The translations under genes were made by a program, and so were the position numbers. Source: Brevundimonas aurantiaca (lineage in GTDB: Bacteria; Pseudomonadota; Alphaproteobacteria; Caulobacterales; Caulobacteraceae). Taken from it: 64,000 bases of DNA. Under the pieces are notes generated by a model. It did not search any database. It saw only the letters and a list, made by a program, of their open reading frames with translations, and was not told where the DNA came from. Positions 1 to 8,321 of the stretch are shown here, piece by piece. The DNA is taken from assembly GCF_014199955.1 (NCBI RefSeq), contig NZ_JACHOQ010000005.1, positions 1 to 64,000 of the forward strand, given 5' to 3'. The stretch's first letter is position 1. Every line of letters begins with the position of its first letter.

Positions 1-91
1 CTACGCTGACCGGCCTCTTGCCAACCCCACCAACCCCAGTTCAGATCACCAAAGGACTCTCGTTATGGCTGGATGAGAAACGGGGGTCACG

Positions 92-502
92 TCAATAGCC
101 GTAGTAGCGCGGCTCGACGCGGTAGTAGCCGTAGCTGGGGGCGTACCAGTAGCCCGACCGAGGCCCGTTGTAGCCGCGGAACTCGGACCGACCCCGCCAC
201 CAGTCGCGATTGTTGCGGTCCCAGCGGTCGTTACGCCAGTCGCGACGATCATCCCGGCGTTCGACGCGATAATCGCGGCGGTCATCGCGGCGATCGTGGC
301 GGTATTCCTGGCGATCCCGGTATTCGCCCTGACGCCAGTCACGTCGATCGTCGCGGCGTTCGTTGCGATAGTCGCGGCGGTCGTCCCGGCGGTCCTGGCG
401 ATATTCGCGCCGGTCGTCGCGGCTCTGCGCCTGGGCCATCATCGGAACGGCGGTAGCGGAGAGGGCGAGGGCGACGACGGCGGCCTTGGTAAGGCGTTTC
501 AT
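92..502 (-). CDS. RcnB-like periplasmic protein with Arg/Asp repeats
   Basis: This is a 136-residue secreted protein. Residues 1-26 (MKRLTKAAVVALAL...) form a signal peptide ending near AQA. Residues about 28-95 are an imperfect repeat built from DRRDDRRDYR and DRRDW units, so the region is rich in Arg, Asp, Tyr and Trp. The C-terminal part (NRDWWRG, then a Tyr/Gly-rich tail) resembles RcnB-family periplasmic proteins, some of which affect metal homeostasis; binding of any metal here is inference. The longer open frame would start 20 codons upstream, but this ATG begins directly at the signal peptide. The repeat is coding and explains the DNA periodicity in this stretch. Function unknown. Confidence 0.7.
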   Translation of the reverse strand: MKRLTKAAVVALALSATAVPMMAQAQSRDDRREYRQDRRDDRRDYRNERRDDRRDWRQGEYRDRQEYRHDRRDDRRDYRVERRDDRRDWRNDRWDRNNRDWWRGRSEFRGYNGPRSGYWYAPSYGYYRVEPRYYGY

Positions 503-678
503 CAGCGTGCTCCAATCTGGGCCTTCCGCCGAGAGGACGAAAGCACCCGTTAATGACGTCAAAGTCCGGCTTTGCGTCTGAACGCCTCCTGAATGACCGT
601 GTCAGGATTAATCGAGCGGACGTTGCGCAGGCGAGGCTGCCGACCCAGATGTCCGCAAGGCTCAATGGAGATCGTCTA

Positions 679-1404
679 ATGAACGCGCCGATCCAGCTCT
701 GGTACTGGCCCACCCCCAATGGGTGGAAGGTCTCCATCGCGCTTGAGGAGATGGGCCTGGCCTATGAGGTCAGGCCTGTGAACATCGGCGTCGGCGAACA
801 GTTCGAGCCGGCCTTCCAGGCGATCAGCCCCAACGGTCGGATGCCGGCCATCGTCGATCCGGACGGACCCGGCGGCGCGCCGATCTCGATCTTCGAATCC
901 GGCGCCATCCTCCAGTACCTGGGAAACAAGTCGGGGCTCTTCTATCCGACCGACGCGCGGGCGCGGGTAGAGGTCGATCAATGGCTGTTCTGGCAGGTCG
1001 GCGGCCTCGGGCCGATGGCCGGACAGACCCATCATTTCCGCCAGTATGCTCCGGCCATGATCAAGGATCAGCGCCAGATCGCCTACGGCGTCCGGCGCTA
1101 TACGAACGAGACCCATCGTCTCTATGGCGTCATGGATCGCCGCCTGCGGGATCGAGACTATCTGGCCGGAGACTATTCCATCGCCGACATGGCCGCCTGG
1201 CCCTGGATACTGCCCAGTCTCCAAGGTCAGGATGTGGCCGAGTTCCCCCGTCTGGCGGCTTGGCTTGAGCGGGTCGGCGCCCGGCCGGCTGTCAGGGCGG
1301 GCAGGGCGGTGCTGGAAGACCGGCGCGGAAACGCCGGCGGGTCTGGAAAGGCCGCCGAGGCGGCGCGGGCTATCCTCTTCGGCCAGCGAGCGCGCCCCGC
1401 GTAA
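679..1404 (+). CDS. Glutathione S-transferase family protein (YfcG/YghU-like)
   Basis: A 241-residue cytosolic protein with an N-terminal thioredoxin-like domain (residues about 4-85) and a C-terminal all-helical GST domain (about 95-215). The opening TPNGWKVSIALEEMGLAYE and the later NPNGR/IPA-type segment (ISPNGRMPAIVDPDG) and ESGAILQYL are characteristic of Ure2p-like GSTs such as YfcG and YghU. In that family, glutathione is bound for disulfide-bond reductase activity. The open frame extends 42 codons further upstream, but GGAG sits 8 bases before the ATG chosen here and the family begins at this point. It is a single-gene unit with a weak hairpin after it. Family assignment is firm; the substrate is unknown. 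Confidence 0.85.
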   Translation: MNAPIQLWYWPTPNGWKVSIALEEMGLAYEVRPVNIGVGEQFEPAFQAISPNGRMPAIVDPDGPGGAPISIFESGAILQYLGNKSGLFYPTDARARVEVDQWLFWQVGGLGPMAGQTHHFRQYAPAMIKDQRQIAYGVRRYTNETHRLYGVMDRRLRDRDYLAGDYSIADMAAWPWILPSLQGQDVAEFPRLAAWLERVGARPAVRAGRAVLEDRRGNAGGSGKAAEAARAILFGQRARPA

Positions 1405-1414
1405 ACGACAGGTT

Positions 1415-1430
1415 TCCGAACGATTTCGGA
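1415..1430 (+). terminator. Weak hairpin after GST gene
   Basis: TCCGAA and TTCGGA form a 6-bp inverted repeat around a CGAT loop, followed by TTTATG. It lies 11 bases after the GST stop codon. The stem is short and the T-run poor, so termination is plausible but unproven. Confidence 0.35.
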
Positions 1431-1576
1431 TTTATGAATCGAGTCTGGAGTATTCATTCTCGCTTTACTGAAAAGTCCTGCACGGGCTTTCGGCGTTAAC
1501 TTTAACTTCAAACCAGCGGTATTTGATGCGTCATCAGAGACGGACCCAGAAGGGCGTTCGTTCAGGAGATGTGGTG

Positions 1577-1888
1577 ATGCAAGCGCAAGAAATGGCGCAC
1601 GACCTGGCGGCCGGCGCGCAGACAGATGAACTGCCCCTGCCGACTGCCGACATGTCGGGCGACGAGCTGTTCAAGCTGGGCATGATGTATTCGGCCGGAT
1701 CGGGCGGCTGTCCGATGGACCGGGTCTCGGCCCACATGATCTTCAACCTGGCGGCCATGAAGGGTTCGATCGAGGCGCGCGTTTACCGCCGCGAGATGAG
1801 CCAGGAGATGGATCGCGAAGAGATCGCCGAGGCCCAGAAGGCGGCGCGCCGTTACATCGACACCGGCGTGGTTCGTCTGGTCGCCTGA
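1577..1888 (+). CDS. Small Sel1-like repeat protein
   Basis: A 103-residue protein with a central Sel1/TPR-like helical hairpin (residues about 30-75): LGMMYSAGSGGCPMDRVSAHMIFNLAAMKGS matches the Sel1 pattern of small residues and a partner helix. A basic-acidic helix follows (YRREMSQEMDREEIAEAQKAARRYI). Sel1 repeats usually mediate protein-protein contacts. The upstream open frame is 18 codons longer; the ATG chosen follows AGGAG by 8 bases. It has no signal peptide and is probably cytosolic. Neighbours give no functional clue, because the gene stands alone between the GST gene and the convergent hfsD. Partner unknown. Confidence 0.65.
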   Translation: MQAQEMAHDLAAGAQTDELPLPTADMSGDELFKLGMMYSAGSGGCPMDRVSAHMIFNLAAMKGSIEARVYRREMSQEMDREEIAEAQKAARRYIDTGVVRLVA

Positions 1889-1907
1889 CCGCAGAGACGG
1901 TTACGCC

Positions 1908-2669
1908 TCAGAAGCTGGCGTAACCCGCGCCGTTCGAGCCGTTGATCGAATAGCTGAAGCCGATCGGCATGGCCGAGCGCACCTGGGTGAAGAAGGCGGC
2001 GAGTTCGCCAAGGGTCGAACGCGGCACGAAGATGATGTCGCCGCGCCTCAGGGCGACGACCTCGCCCCGCCGGGGACGCAGATCGATCACCCGCATCATG
2101 CGCGCGCCGCCAGGGCCGCGCCGGATCAGGGCCGCCCGTTCCGCCTTGCCTGTGGGCAGCAGGCCGCCTGCCTGAATGACGGCCTGGTGCGCGTCCAGGT
2201 CTCCGACCATTTCGATCACCCCCGGCGTGCGGACCTCGCCATCCACCCAGACCCGAATGGGCCCGGCCTGGCGCAGGGTCACCTCCACCGTCGGGCGCAG
2301 CAGTTGCGACCCATAGGCCGCAGACACCGCCTGTTCCAGCTCAGAGAGACTCCGATCCGCCGCCATGACCTGACCGATCAGGGGCAGGGCGACGCGGCCG
2401 TCCGGTCCGACCTTCAGCGTTCGCGTCAGTTCGGCGGCGGTGGGCAGGGCCACCTCGATCTCATCGCCGGGATAAAGCAGATATTCTGGCTCTTCGTCGG
2501 TCCAGTCGGCGAAGGGGATGTTGGGAAAATCCCCGCGGCTGGAAGGCTGGATCCTTTGCGCGCGGTCGCTGGGGCGGGGCATTCGGCCCGCAGCCCCGCC
2601 GCCGCATGCCGCCAGGGTGGCGGCGGCCGATCCGAGGGCCAGCAGGAACAGTCGGCGATCTGACGTCAT
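1908..2669 (-). CDS. hfsD: Polysaccharide export lipoprotein, HfsD-like
   Basis: A 253-residue outer-membrane polysaccharide exporter of the Wza type. Residues 1-22 are a lipoprotein signal with lipobox LAAC (Cys22). A poly-export domain (about 62-140, containing YLLYPGDEIEVALPT) is followed by an SLBB-type domain (about 145-200, IRVWVDGEVRTPGVIEMVG). The family forms the outer-membrane channel through which capsule, EPS or holdfast polymer leaves. Divergent transcription from a Wzz-like gene, and the following HfsB-, HfsF- and HfsE-like genes, identify this as the holdfast export set described in Caulobacter. The specific name is inferred from context; the export function is clear from the domains. 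Confidence 0.75.
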   Translation of the reverse strand: MTSDRRLFLLALGSAAATLAACGGGAAGRMPRPSDRAQRIQPSSRGDFPNIPFADWTDEEPEYLLYPGDEIEVALPTAAELTRTLKVGPDGRVALPLIGQVMAADRSLSELEQAVSAAYGSQLLRPTVEVTLRQAGPIRVWVDGEVRTPGVIEMVGDLDAHQAVIQAGGLLPTGKAERAALIRRGPGGARMMRVIDLRPRRGEVVALRRGDIIFVPRSTLGELAAFFTQVRSAMPIGFSYSINGSNGAGYASF

Positions 2670-2723
2670 GGAATCGGTTGGTCCGCCGGGAAAGAGGATG
2701 GATCACAGCCTCGCCCCTTATGG

Positions 2724-2738
2724 GTAACCGATGGTTAA
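2724..2738 (-). promoter_or_regulatory. Candidate CtrA box in the hfsD/hfsA divergent region
   Basis: On the minus strand this reads TTAACCATCGGTTAC, which is TTAA-N7-TTAC. The CtrA consensus is TTAA-N7-TTAA with TTAACCAT as the strong half-site, so there is one mismatch. It lies in the 61-bp hfsD/hfsA gap and overlaps the first codons of the annotated hfsA start. If it is real, hfsA may start further downstream. Confidence 0.4.
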
Positions 2739-4230
2739 CGCCGGTCAGCGAAAGGTGGCGTCGATCAAGAGTTTCCTGGATTCGCTCGCCATGCGTTCGA
2801 CGGCCTATGTCACGACCCGACCGCGCTACGGCGTGCTGGACGTCGTCGGACTGCTGTTCCGCGAACTGCTCTTGATGGTCGTCGTCTTCCTGCTGATCTT
2901 CGCCCTGGGAGCCGCCGCCGTCTTCACCCTGAAGAAGACCTATACGGCCCAGGGCGCCGTCTTCGCGGGCGTCGGCCAGGAATATGTCTATCAACCCCGT
3001 GTGGGGACGGCCGAACGGGGGCAGGCGCCGCAGGGCGACGAGGTGGCGAATTCCGAAGCGGCCATCCTCAGTTCGGGCCAGGTGCGCCAGCGCGTCATCG
3101 ACGCCTTGGGGCCCCAGGTCATTTTGGGCAGGGCGCCCAAGGGCGCGCCGGAAAAGTCGAAGGCGGCGGCCAGCAAGGTGCTGGGCTCCAGCCTGCACGT
3201 CGCGACGGCGCCGGGCAGCGCGGTCATCCGCGTCAGCTACAAGGCGGATGATCCTCAGCAGGCGGCTCGCATCCTGAACAGCGTGATCGATCAGTATCTG
3301 GCCTATCGTCGCGAAGTCTTTCAGGACAAGACCCCGGCCATCGCCAGCCAGCGCCTTGCGTTTGAAGAGGATTTGAACGCTGCGGACCGGGCCTATGAGC
3401 AGTTTCTGACGTCGAACGACATCGGCGACTTCGCCGCCGCAAAGGCCACCTTGGCCGCGACCTATCAGACTACCTTCGCCGACCGGATGGCGACGCAGAG
3501 CCAGTTGAACCAGACCAGCCAGAGGCTGAGCACCTTGGTGGCGCAGCAGGCCAATACGCCGGCCGAGGTCGCCCTGCAGCAGGATCTGAATATCTCGGCC
3601 CAGGATCAGGTGCTGCAACTGCGCACAGAACGTCAGCAGCTGCTGTCGCGCTATCAACCCGACGCCCAGCCGGTGAAGGACATCGAGGCGCGGATCGCCC
3701 AGCTGCAAGCCTATGTCGCCAGCGGGACGGCGGTCGGGCCTAAGGAGGTTCGTACCGGACCCAACCCGGTCTGGACCGAGCTGGAGACGACCCGAATCAA
3801 CACCCAGGCCGACCGTGACGCCCTGGCGGCCCGGTTGGCGGCGCTGGATCGGCAGCTCTCGGACATCCGGTCGCGGCAGGCGCGGCTGACGGCTCTGGAG
3901 TCCGAGAATGCGACCCTGGCGGGTAATCGCGAGGTCCTGACCGCCAATATCCGCGAGTTCCAGCAGCGCGAAAGCCAGAGCCGAGCGGACAACGCCCTGG
4001 TGGCGGCCGGCGCCGACAACGTCACCGTCATCGAGCGGGCCCAGCCGCCGGCGACGGGCAAGAGCCTGAAGGCGCCGGCCCTGGCCGCCGTCTTCCTGTT
4101 CGCCGCCTTCACCGCCCTGTGCATCGGCCTGCTGAGGATTTTCACGCGGCGGGGATTTTCGACGCCCGACTCGGTGCGCCGTACTCTGGACGTGCCGGTC
4201 CTGGCGGTCGCCCCCGCCAAGGCGCACTAG
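2731..4230 (+). CDS. hfsA: Wzz/chain-length determinant protein, HfsA-like
   Basis: A 499-residue inner-membrane protein. The first membrane segment is at residues about 43-67 and the second near 449-470. Between them lies a large periplasmic region with a Wzz domain and long heptad-rich coiled coil (about 190-430, many Gln/Leu/Ala and Arg/Glu pairs). This is the polysaccharide co-polymerase layout: it spans the periplasm, controls chain length and docks to the Wza-like exporter encoded divergently by hfsD. The BY-kinase domain is separate, in the next gene. The start used is the first ATG; a GTG (codon 9) or ATG (codon 21) would also preserve the membrane segment, and a CtrA-like box overlaps the first ATG. 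Confidence 0.75.
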   Translation: MVNAGQRKVASIKSFLDSLAMRSTAYVTTRPRYGVLDVVGLLFRELLLMVVVFLLIFALGAAAVFTLKKTYTAQGAVFAGVGQEYVYQPRVGTAERGQAPQGDEVANSEAAILSSGQVRQRVIDALGPQVILGRAPKGAPEKSKAAASKVLGSSLHVATAPGSAVIRVSYKADDPQQAARILNSVIDQYLAYRREVFQDKTPAIASQRLAFEEDLNAADRAYEQFLTSNDIGDFAAAKATLAATYQTTFADRMATQSQLNQTSQRLSTLVAQQANTPAEVALQQDLNISAQDQVLQLRTERQQLLSRYQPDAQPVKDIEARIAQLQAYVASGTAVGPKEVRTGPNPVWTELETTRINTQADRDALAARLAALDRQLSDIRSRQARLTALESENATLAGNREVLTANIREFQQRESQSRADNALVAAGADNVTVIERAQPPATGKSLKAPALAAVFLFAAFTALCIGLLRIFTRRGFSTPDSVRRTLDVPVLAVAPAKAH

Positions 4231-4295
4231 GTCGGTGGGGCTTGGGCGGGCGGCCATGATACTGTGGCGCGTGGTGGAGCGCGCGTAGCGATTCG

Positions 4296-4997
4296 ATGGT
4301 CGATCTGACGTCCGAAATGGCCGGTCTGTGGGCGGCGCTGGGGCCGGCCCCGGCGCATCGCGCCCGGGTGATCCAGTTCGCCGCCGCCACGACCGGCGAA
4401 GGCGTCTCGACGGTCACGCGCGAATACGCCCGGCTGGCCGCCGTGCGGGCGCGAAAGCCGGTCTGGTTGGTGGACGGCGATCTGGCGCAGCAAGGACAGC
4501 TTGAAGCCATCGCCGCCGAACCGGACCGGTTCGGGCAGCTGGGCAAGCCGGCCCAGGCTTCGCCCGACGGCTCCAGCTTCTTCGCGGTCACGCCGGCCCC
4601 GACGGGGCGGGACGGCAAGCCGGTTCCATCGGCGCGCCTGCTGACCGCGCGACCCTGTCTGGGCGGACGGCTGTGGACGACGCGGTTTCACATGGAGGCC
4701 CTGCGCTCGGGGCACCGCATCGAGGCGGTGGGAGAGCCGCGCTACTGGGACGCCCTGAGGCCGCACGCCGACACCATCGTCATCGACAGCCCGGCGGCGG
4801 ACCGCAACGACATGGCGATCATTCTGGCGCCCTTCGTCGATATGACGGTTCTGGTGGTCGCGGCGGGCGGGGCGAGCGCGAGCGCGCCGGTGATCCTGCG
4901 CGACGAGATCGAGGCTGTCGGCGGTCGCATCGCCGGGGTGGTCATGAACCGTTCGACCTATAAGCCGCCCAAATTCCTTTCCCGGCTGGCGGGCTAA
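4296..4997 (+). CDS. hfsB: CpsD/BY-kinase-like ATPase, HfsB-like, degenerate P-loop
   Basis: A 233-residue cytosolic protein with the fold of CapB/CpsD tyrosine autokinases, the usual partner of Wzz proteins. Residues about 23-38 (VIQFAAATTGEGVSTVTR) occupy the Walker A position, but the family's GKS/T lysine is replaced: the motif reads GEGVST. The Walker A-prime segment appears as WLVDGDL and Walker B as TIVIDSP. No tyrosine cluster is visible at the C-terminus. ATP hydrolysis and autokinase activity may therefore be lost, leaving a structural partner for HfsA. The gene follows hfsA by 65 bases on the same strand, and its stop codon overlaps that of the convergent glycosyltransferase gene. 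Confidence 0.65.
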   Translation: MVDLTSEMAGLWAALGPAPAHRARVIQFAAATTGEGVSTVTREYARLAAVRARKPVWLVDGDLAQQGQLEAIAAEPDRFGQLGKPAQASPDGSSFFAVTPAPTGRDGKPVPSARLLTARPCLGGRLWTTRFHMEALRSGHRIEAVGEPRYWDALRPHADTIVIDSPAADRNDMAIILAPFVDMTVLVVAAGGASASAPVILRDEIEAVGGRIAGVVMNRSTYKPPKFLSRLAG

Positions 4998-5923
4998 GCG
5001 GCTTTGCGAAGCATGGCCGCGCCGTAGAGCTTCGGCTCCAACCCTTTTGTCCAGAAGACCTTGCCCAGGCCGCGCGCCGTGCGGTCCAGGGCCTCGGCGC
5101 GGGCGGGGCGGCGGAGCAGGGCGAGGATCAGGGAGGCGAGGCCCCAGACGGCGGTCTGGGCAGCGCCGATCAGCATCCAGCGGGCGACGCCGGGCCAGTC
5201 GCGGCGGGCGGCGGCCATCTGGCTGGGGCTCTGGCCATAGGCGAAGGCGCGCAGCAGGGCGTAGTTCAGGGTGGCGCGGTCGGGGGGCGCGAACTCGTCG
5301 ACCCAGGCGTCGGCGGCCCAGCCGAACCGGCCGCCGCGCGCCTGCAGGGCGGTGAACAGGCGGTCGTCCTCGCCGCCGGTCTCGTTCATGGCCGTGTCGA
5401 AAGGAGCGTCGCCGGGCAGAGCCGTAGCGCGGACCATCAGACTGTTGCCGCAGCCGTGGATCTGGTCGGTCAGGCCGGGCTCAGCCGGGCCGTCGCGGCC
5501 AAAGAACCGCTCCAGATAGGCGGTGGTCCAGCCCGTGCCCTCAGGCACGCGACCCCGGATCGGGCCGAACAGGACGTCGGCGCCCGTTTGGGCCTGGGCC
5601 TGCAACAGGGCGGCCAGCCAGCCGGGAGAGGCGGCCTCGTCGTCATCCAGAAAGGCGATCAGGGGGGCGTCGGTGGCGGCCAGACCGACATTGCGGGCGG
5701 TGGCGACGCCGGGGACGGGCGCGTGGGCGTAGATCAAGGGAACCGGCGCCTCGGCTCGCAGCCGCTCGACCACGGCCGAGGCCGAACCGTCGGGATCATT
5801 GTCGGCGACGACCACGGCGGCGATCCGGTCCAGCGACCCGACCTGGGCGAAGACCGAGCGCAGGGCGCGCTCCAGCGTGGCGGGGCGGCGCAGGGTGGGG
5901 ATGAGGACGGCGACGTCCCGCAT
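4994..5923 (-). CDS. Family 2 glycosyltransferase in holdfast operon
   Basis: A 309-residue GT-A fold glycosyltransferase. It opens with VAVLIPTLRRPATLERALRS, carries the nucleotide-binding acidic residue in VVVADNDPDGS, and the DXD-type metal site in LIAFLDDDEAA (residues about 90-92). NETGGEDDR (about 185) is the likely catalytic-base region. A hydrophobic C-terminal segment (about 240-265) suggests membrane association. The gene is last in a run hfsE-hfsF-GT2-GT2. Its ATG shares one base with the stop of the gene before, indicating translational coupling. It probably adds one sugar of the holdfast repeat unit on the lipid carrier. HfsG is a possible counterpart, but identity with a named Hfs transferase cannot be settled by eye. 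Confidence 0.75.
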   Translation of the reverse strand: MRDVAVLIPTLRRPATLERALRSVFAQVGSLDRIAAVVVADNDPDGSASAVVERLRAEAPVPLIYAHAPVPGVATARNVGLAATDAPLIAFLDDDEAASPGWLAALLQAQAQTGADVLFGPIRGRVPEGTGWTTAYLERFFGRDGPAEPGLTDQIHGCGNSLMVRATALPGDAPFDTAMNETGGEDDRLFTALQARGGRFGWAADAWVDEFAPPDRATLNYALLRAFAYGQSPSQMAAARRDWPGVARWMLIGAAQTAVWGLASLILALLRRPARAEALDRTARGLGKVFWTKGLEPKLYGAAMLRKAA

Positions 5924-6864
5924 CAGATCGCGTCCGCATAGACGGCCGCCCGGTACAGGCGCAGGGCGAAGGCGCGGGTGCGGGTCGGCAACAGAGGCGA
6001 CAGGGCCGCGCCCCTGGCCATGCGGCGGATCAGGGGCAGGGACGGCAGGCGTTTCAGGGCGCGGGCGGCCTTGTAGCTGGGGTAGGTCTGGACGATCTCG
6101 GGGTGCAGGGCGACGACGCGGCCGAAGTTGGCGGCGCCCTGGTCGAACTTGCGCGCCAGGTCCGGCACAGTGTCCAGGCCCATATGGGTGGCGGGATTGT
6201 CGATGTGGACCACCTGGAACCGGCGGGCGACCCGCATGGCCCATTCGACGTCCTCCCACCCCCAGCCGGTGAAGCCGGGGTCGAAGGATTCGACGGCGAA
6301 GACATCGCGACGCACCAAAAGATTGGAGGTGTAGACGTATTTCTCGGGCGTTCTGGCGCGCTGGGCGGCGCGAACGCACTCGCTGGCGCTGGACAGGGAG
6401 CGGTGGACGGCGAAGCGACGGTCGCGCGGCGCCTGTTTCAGCGAAAAGCCGCCGAAGGCCACGGCCGGGTCGTCGCGCGCGATCAGCTCGATCCAGGTCT
6501 GGAGAAAGCGCGGGCTGTCGGGCTTCATGTCGCTGTCGAGGAACAGCCACGAGCCGGCGCGGGCGGCGATGGTCAGGCGATTGCGACCGCGCGCCCGGCC
6601 TTCATTGGCGGACAGGGTGACGAGGCGGGCAGGCAGGGCCAGGGCGTCCAGCGTCGCCTTCAGCCGGGCGGTCAGGGCGGCGTCGCCCGTGCCGTCGTCC
6701 AGCAGGATCAGCTCGACCCGGCCGGCCAGGGCGGCGGCTTCGGTATCCAGCCGGCGCAGCAGGGGTTCGGGATCGTCGCCCAGGAAGGGGATCAGGACCG
6801 ACAGGGCGGGCCGGGCGGCGGCCCAGCCGGGGTTGTCGTGGATATCGGCGCGGGAGCCGCTCAT
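5923..6864 (-). CDS. Family 2 glycosyltransferase with GWGWED motif
   Basis: A 313-residue GT-A glycosyltransferase. The N-terminal half has LSVLIPFLGDDPEPLL, ELILLDDGTGD and the DXD-like WLFLDSDMKPD. The C-terminal half has the GWGWEDVEWAMR motif (residues about 200), which is typical of transferases related to the galactosyltransferase/chondroitin-synthase C domain and supplies the catalytic acidic pair. The start follows from a 4-base ATGA overlap with the flippase gene upstream; the downstream transferase begins on its stop codon. It probably acts on the cytosolic face on a lipid-linked holdfast oligosaccharide. The sugar donor is unknown. It could correspond to HfsG or to another holdfast glycosyltransferase. 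Confidence 0.75.
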   Translation of the reverse strand: MSGSRADIHDNPGWAAARPALSVLIPFLGDDPEPLLRRLDTEAAALAGRVELILLDDGTGDAALTARLKATLDALALPARLVTLSANEGRARGRNRLTIAARAGSWLFLDSDMKPDSPRFLQTWIELIARDDPAVAFGGFSLKQAPRDRRFAVHRSLSSASECVRAAQRARTPEKYVYTSNLLVRRDVFAVESFDPGFTGWGWEDVEWAMRVARRFQVVHIDNPATHMGLDTVPDLARKFDQGAANFGRVVALHPEIVQTYPSYKAARALKRLPSLPLIRRMARGAALSPLLPTRTRAFALRLYRAAVYADAI

Positions 6865-8321
6865 GCCGTCGCGCTCCGTCGGGCCTGGATCAGTCGGTTC
6901 AGCACGTCGCGCACTCCGGCGGCGTTGAGCGTCAGCGCCAGGGCCGCATAGACCAGTCCGCCCACGCCCGCGTCCAGCATCAGTTGGATGAAGCCGCCCA
7001 GAGGCGGAAGGCGCCAGACCACCAGGGCCATGCCGGTCGAGGCCAGGCCGCAACGGATCAGGGCCTCCCACGGAATGGGCAGGGCGATGGCGCGGCGGCT
7101 GATCAGCAGACAGGCGACCAGGCCTATGGCGAAGCTGAGGGCCGTGGCGACGGCGGCGCCCAGCACGCCGAGACGAGGGATCAGGATCAGGTTCAGCCCG
7201 ATGTTGGCGACGGCGGGGACGGCCATGGTGACCAGCAGCAGGCCGGTCTTCTTGCCTAGGGTGAAGCCGAAACCGAAATAATAGGCGATCAGGCCGGACA
7301 GAAAGGCCGAGGCCGCGATCCATGGCGTGACGAGGGTCGCGGCGACGCGCAGCTCGGGGCCGATCATCAGCTCGGCCAGGGGGCGGGCCACCAGGGCCAG
7401 GCCGACGGCGGCGGGCAGTCCGATCAGGATCAGGGTCGAACCCTGTTCCAGCGCCGTCTGGCGCAGGGCCTCGCGGCCGCCGCGCTCCAGCGCCATGACC
7501 ATGGCCGGCGCGCCTGCCGCGCCCAGCCAGATGAACATCACATCCAGGGTGCGGTTCGCCAGACTGTAGCTGGCGTGATAGGCGCCGACCGCCGCCGCAT
7601 CCAGGAAGGCCGCCAACAGGAACCGGTCGGTCGAGGCCAGGAGCAGGGCCAGGGTCAGCGACGCGGCGATGGGATAGCCGTAGGCGGCGTAGGCCTTCAG
7701 CCGCGCGCGATCCACGGTTCCGCCGGCCGACTGGCGCAGCTCGCCCGGCAGGATGAAGGGCAGGGCGAACAGGGGGGCGATCATCAGCCCCAGCATGGGA
7801 GAGGCGGCGCCCGCGCCGGCCAGGGCGAACCCGGCCCCGACCAGAAAGCCCAGGACGGCGACGGCCATGTCGACGGTTGCGGCCTTGGACACCTCGCCGG
7901 CCGCGCGATACCGCTCCTGCGCCAGCTTGGCCAGGTTGCGAATGGGCGCTCCGGCCAAGCCGAAGGCCAGGGCCAGTTTGAAGGCCGGGCTTAGGGGCAG
8001 AAGCCAGACGACGAGGGCGGCGACGGGCGTGAAGACGGCGATGACGGCGAAGGAGGTGCGGTACAGGCTGGCGAAATGGGTCGCCAGGCCGCCCGGCGTG
8101 CGCTCGGCCGCCCAGAAGCGGGCCATGGCCGCCTCCAGCCAGCTGAAGCTGACGGTATGGGCCAGGCTGGTGACCGAAAAGGCCAGGGCGTAGCGGCCGA
8201 AATCCTCGGGGCTGAGCAGGCGGGTGAAGACGACGATGGTCAGGAAGCCGACCACGCCCTGAACGATCTGGGCCGGCAGATAGCCCCAGACGCCGCGCCA
8301 GAACATGCGTTTCTCGCTCAC
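6861..8321 (-). CDS. hfsF: Polysaccharide flippase (Wzx), HfsF-like
   Basis: A 486-residue multi-span membrane protein with about 12-14 hydrophobic segments. The opening MFWRGVWGYLPAQIVQGVVGF and LLSPEDFGRYAL are typical of the MATE/MOP polysaccharide flippases (RfbX/Wzx). Such proteins move undecaprenyl-linked repeat units across the inner membrane. The start chosen is a GTG at 8321, because it gives a GTGA 4-base overlap with the stop of the sugar-transferase gene; the open frame continues 18 codons upstream inside that gene. Its position between the initiating transferase and two glycosyltransferases matches HfsF of the holdfast pathway. Confidence 0.75.
   Translation of the reverse strand: MSEKRMFWRGVWGYLPAQIVQGVVGFLTIVVFTRLLSPEDFGRYALAFSVTSLAHTVSFSWLEAAMARFWAAERTPGGLATHFASLYRTSFAVIAVFTPVAALVVWLLPLSPAFKLALAFGLAGAPIRNLAKLAQERYRAAGEVSKAATVDMAVAVLGFLVGAGFALAGAGAASPMLGLMIAPLFALPFILPGELRQSAGGTVDRARLKAYAAYGYPIAASLTLALLLASTDRFLLAAFLDAAAVGAYHASYSLANRTLDVMFIWLGAAGAPAMVMALERGGREALRQTALEQGSTLILIGLPAAVGLALVARPLAELMIGPELRVAATLVTPWIAASAFLSGLIAYYFGFGFTLGKKTGLLLVTMAVPAVANIGLNLILIPRLGVLGAAVATALSFAIGLVACLLISRRAIALPIPWEALIRCGLASTGMALVVWRLPPLGGFIQLMLDAGVGGLVYAALALTLNAAGVRDVLNRLIQARRSATA

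Noticed and set aside
92-420. Regular DNA repeats considered as a CRISPR-like array
   Set aside because: Repeats are imperfect, without unique spacers, and fall in frame within a signal-peptide protein. No cas gene is in the window.
1492-1512. GTTAACTTTAAC upstream of the Sel1-like gene as a CtrA box
   Set aside because: The spacing between TTAA elements is 2 bases, not 7.
2461-4257. Long open frame antisense to hfsA
   Set aside because: High-GC shadow of the hfsA codon pattern: no ribosome-binding site, no recognisable domain, and it contradicts the clear Wzz-like protein on the other strand. The same applies to long antisense frames over 26.3-27.9 kb (TonB receptor) and 60.7-62.8 kb (ligA).
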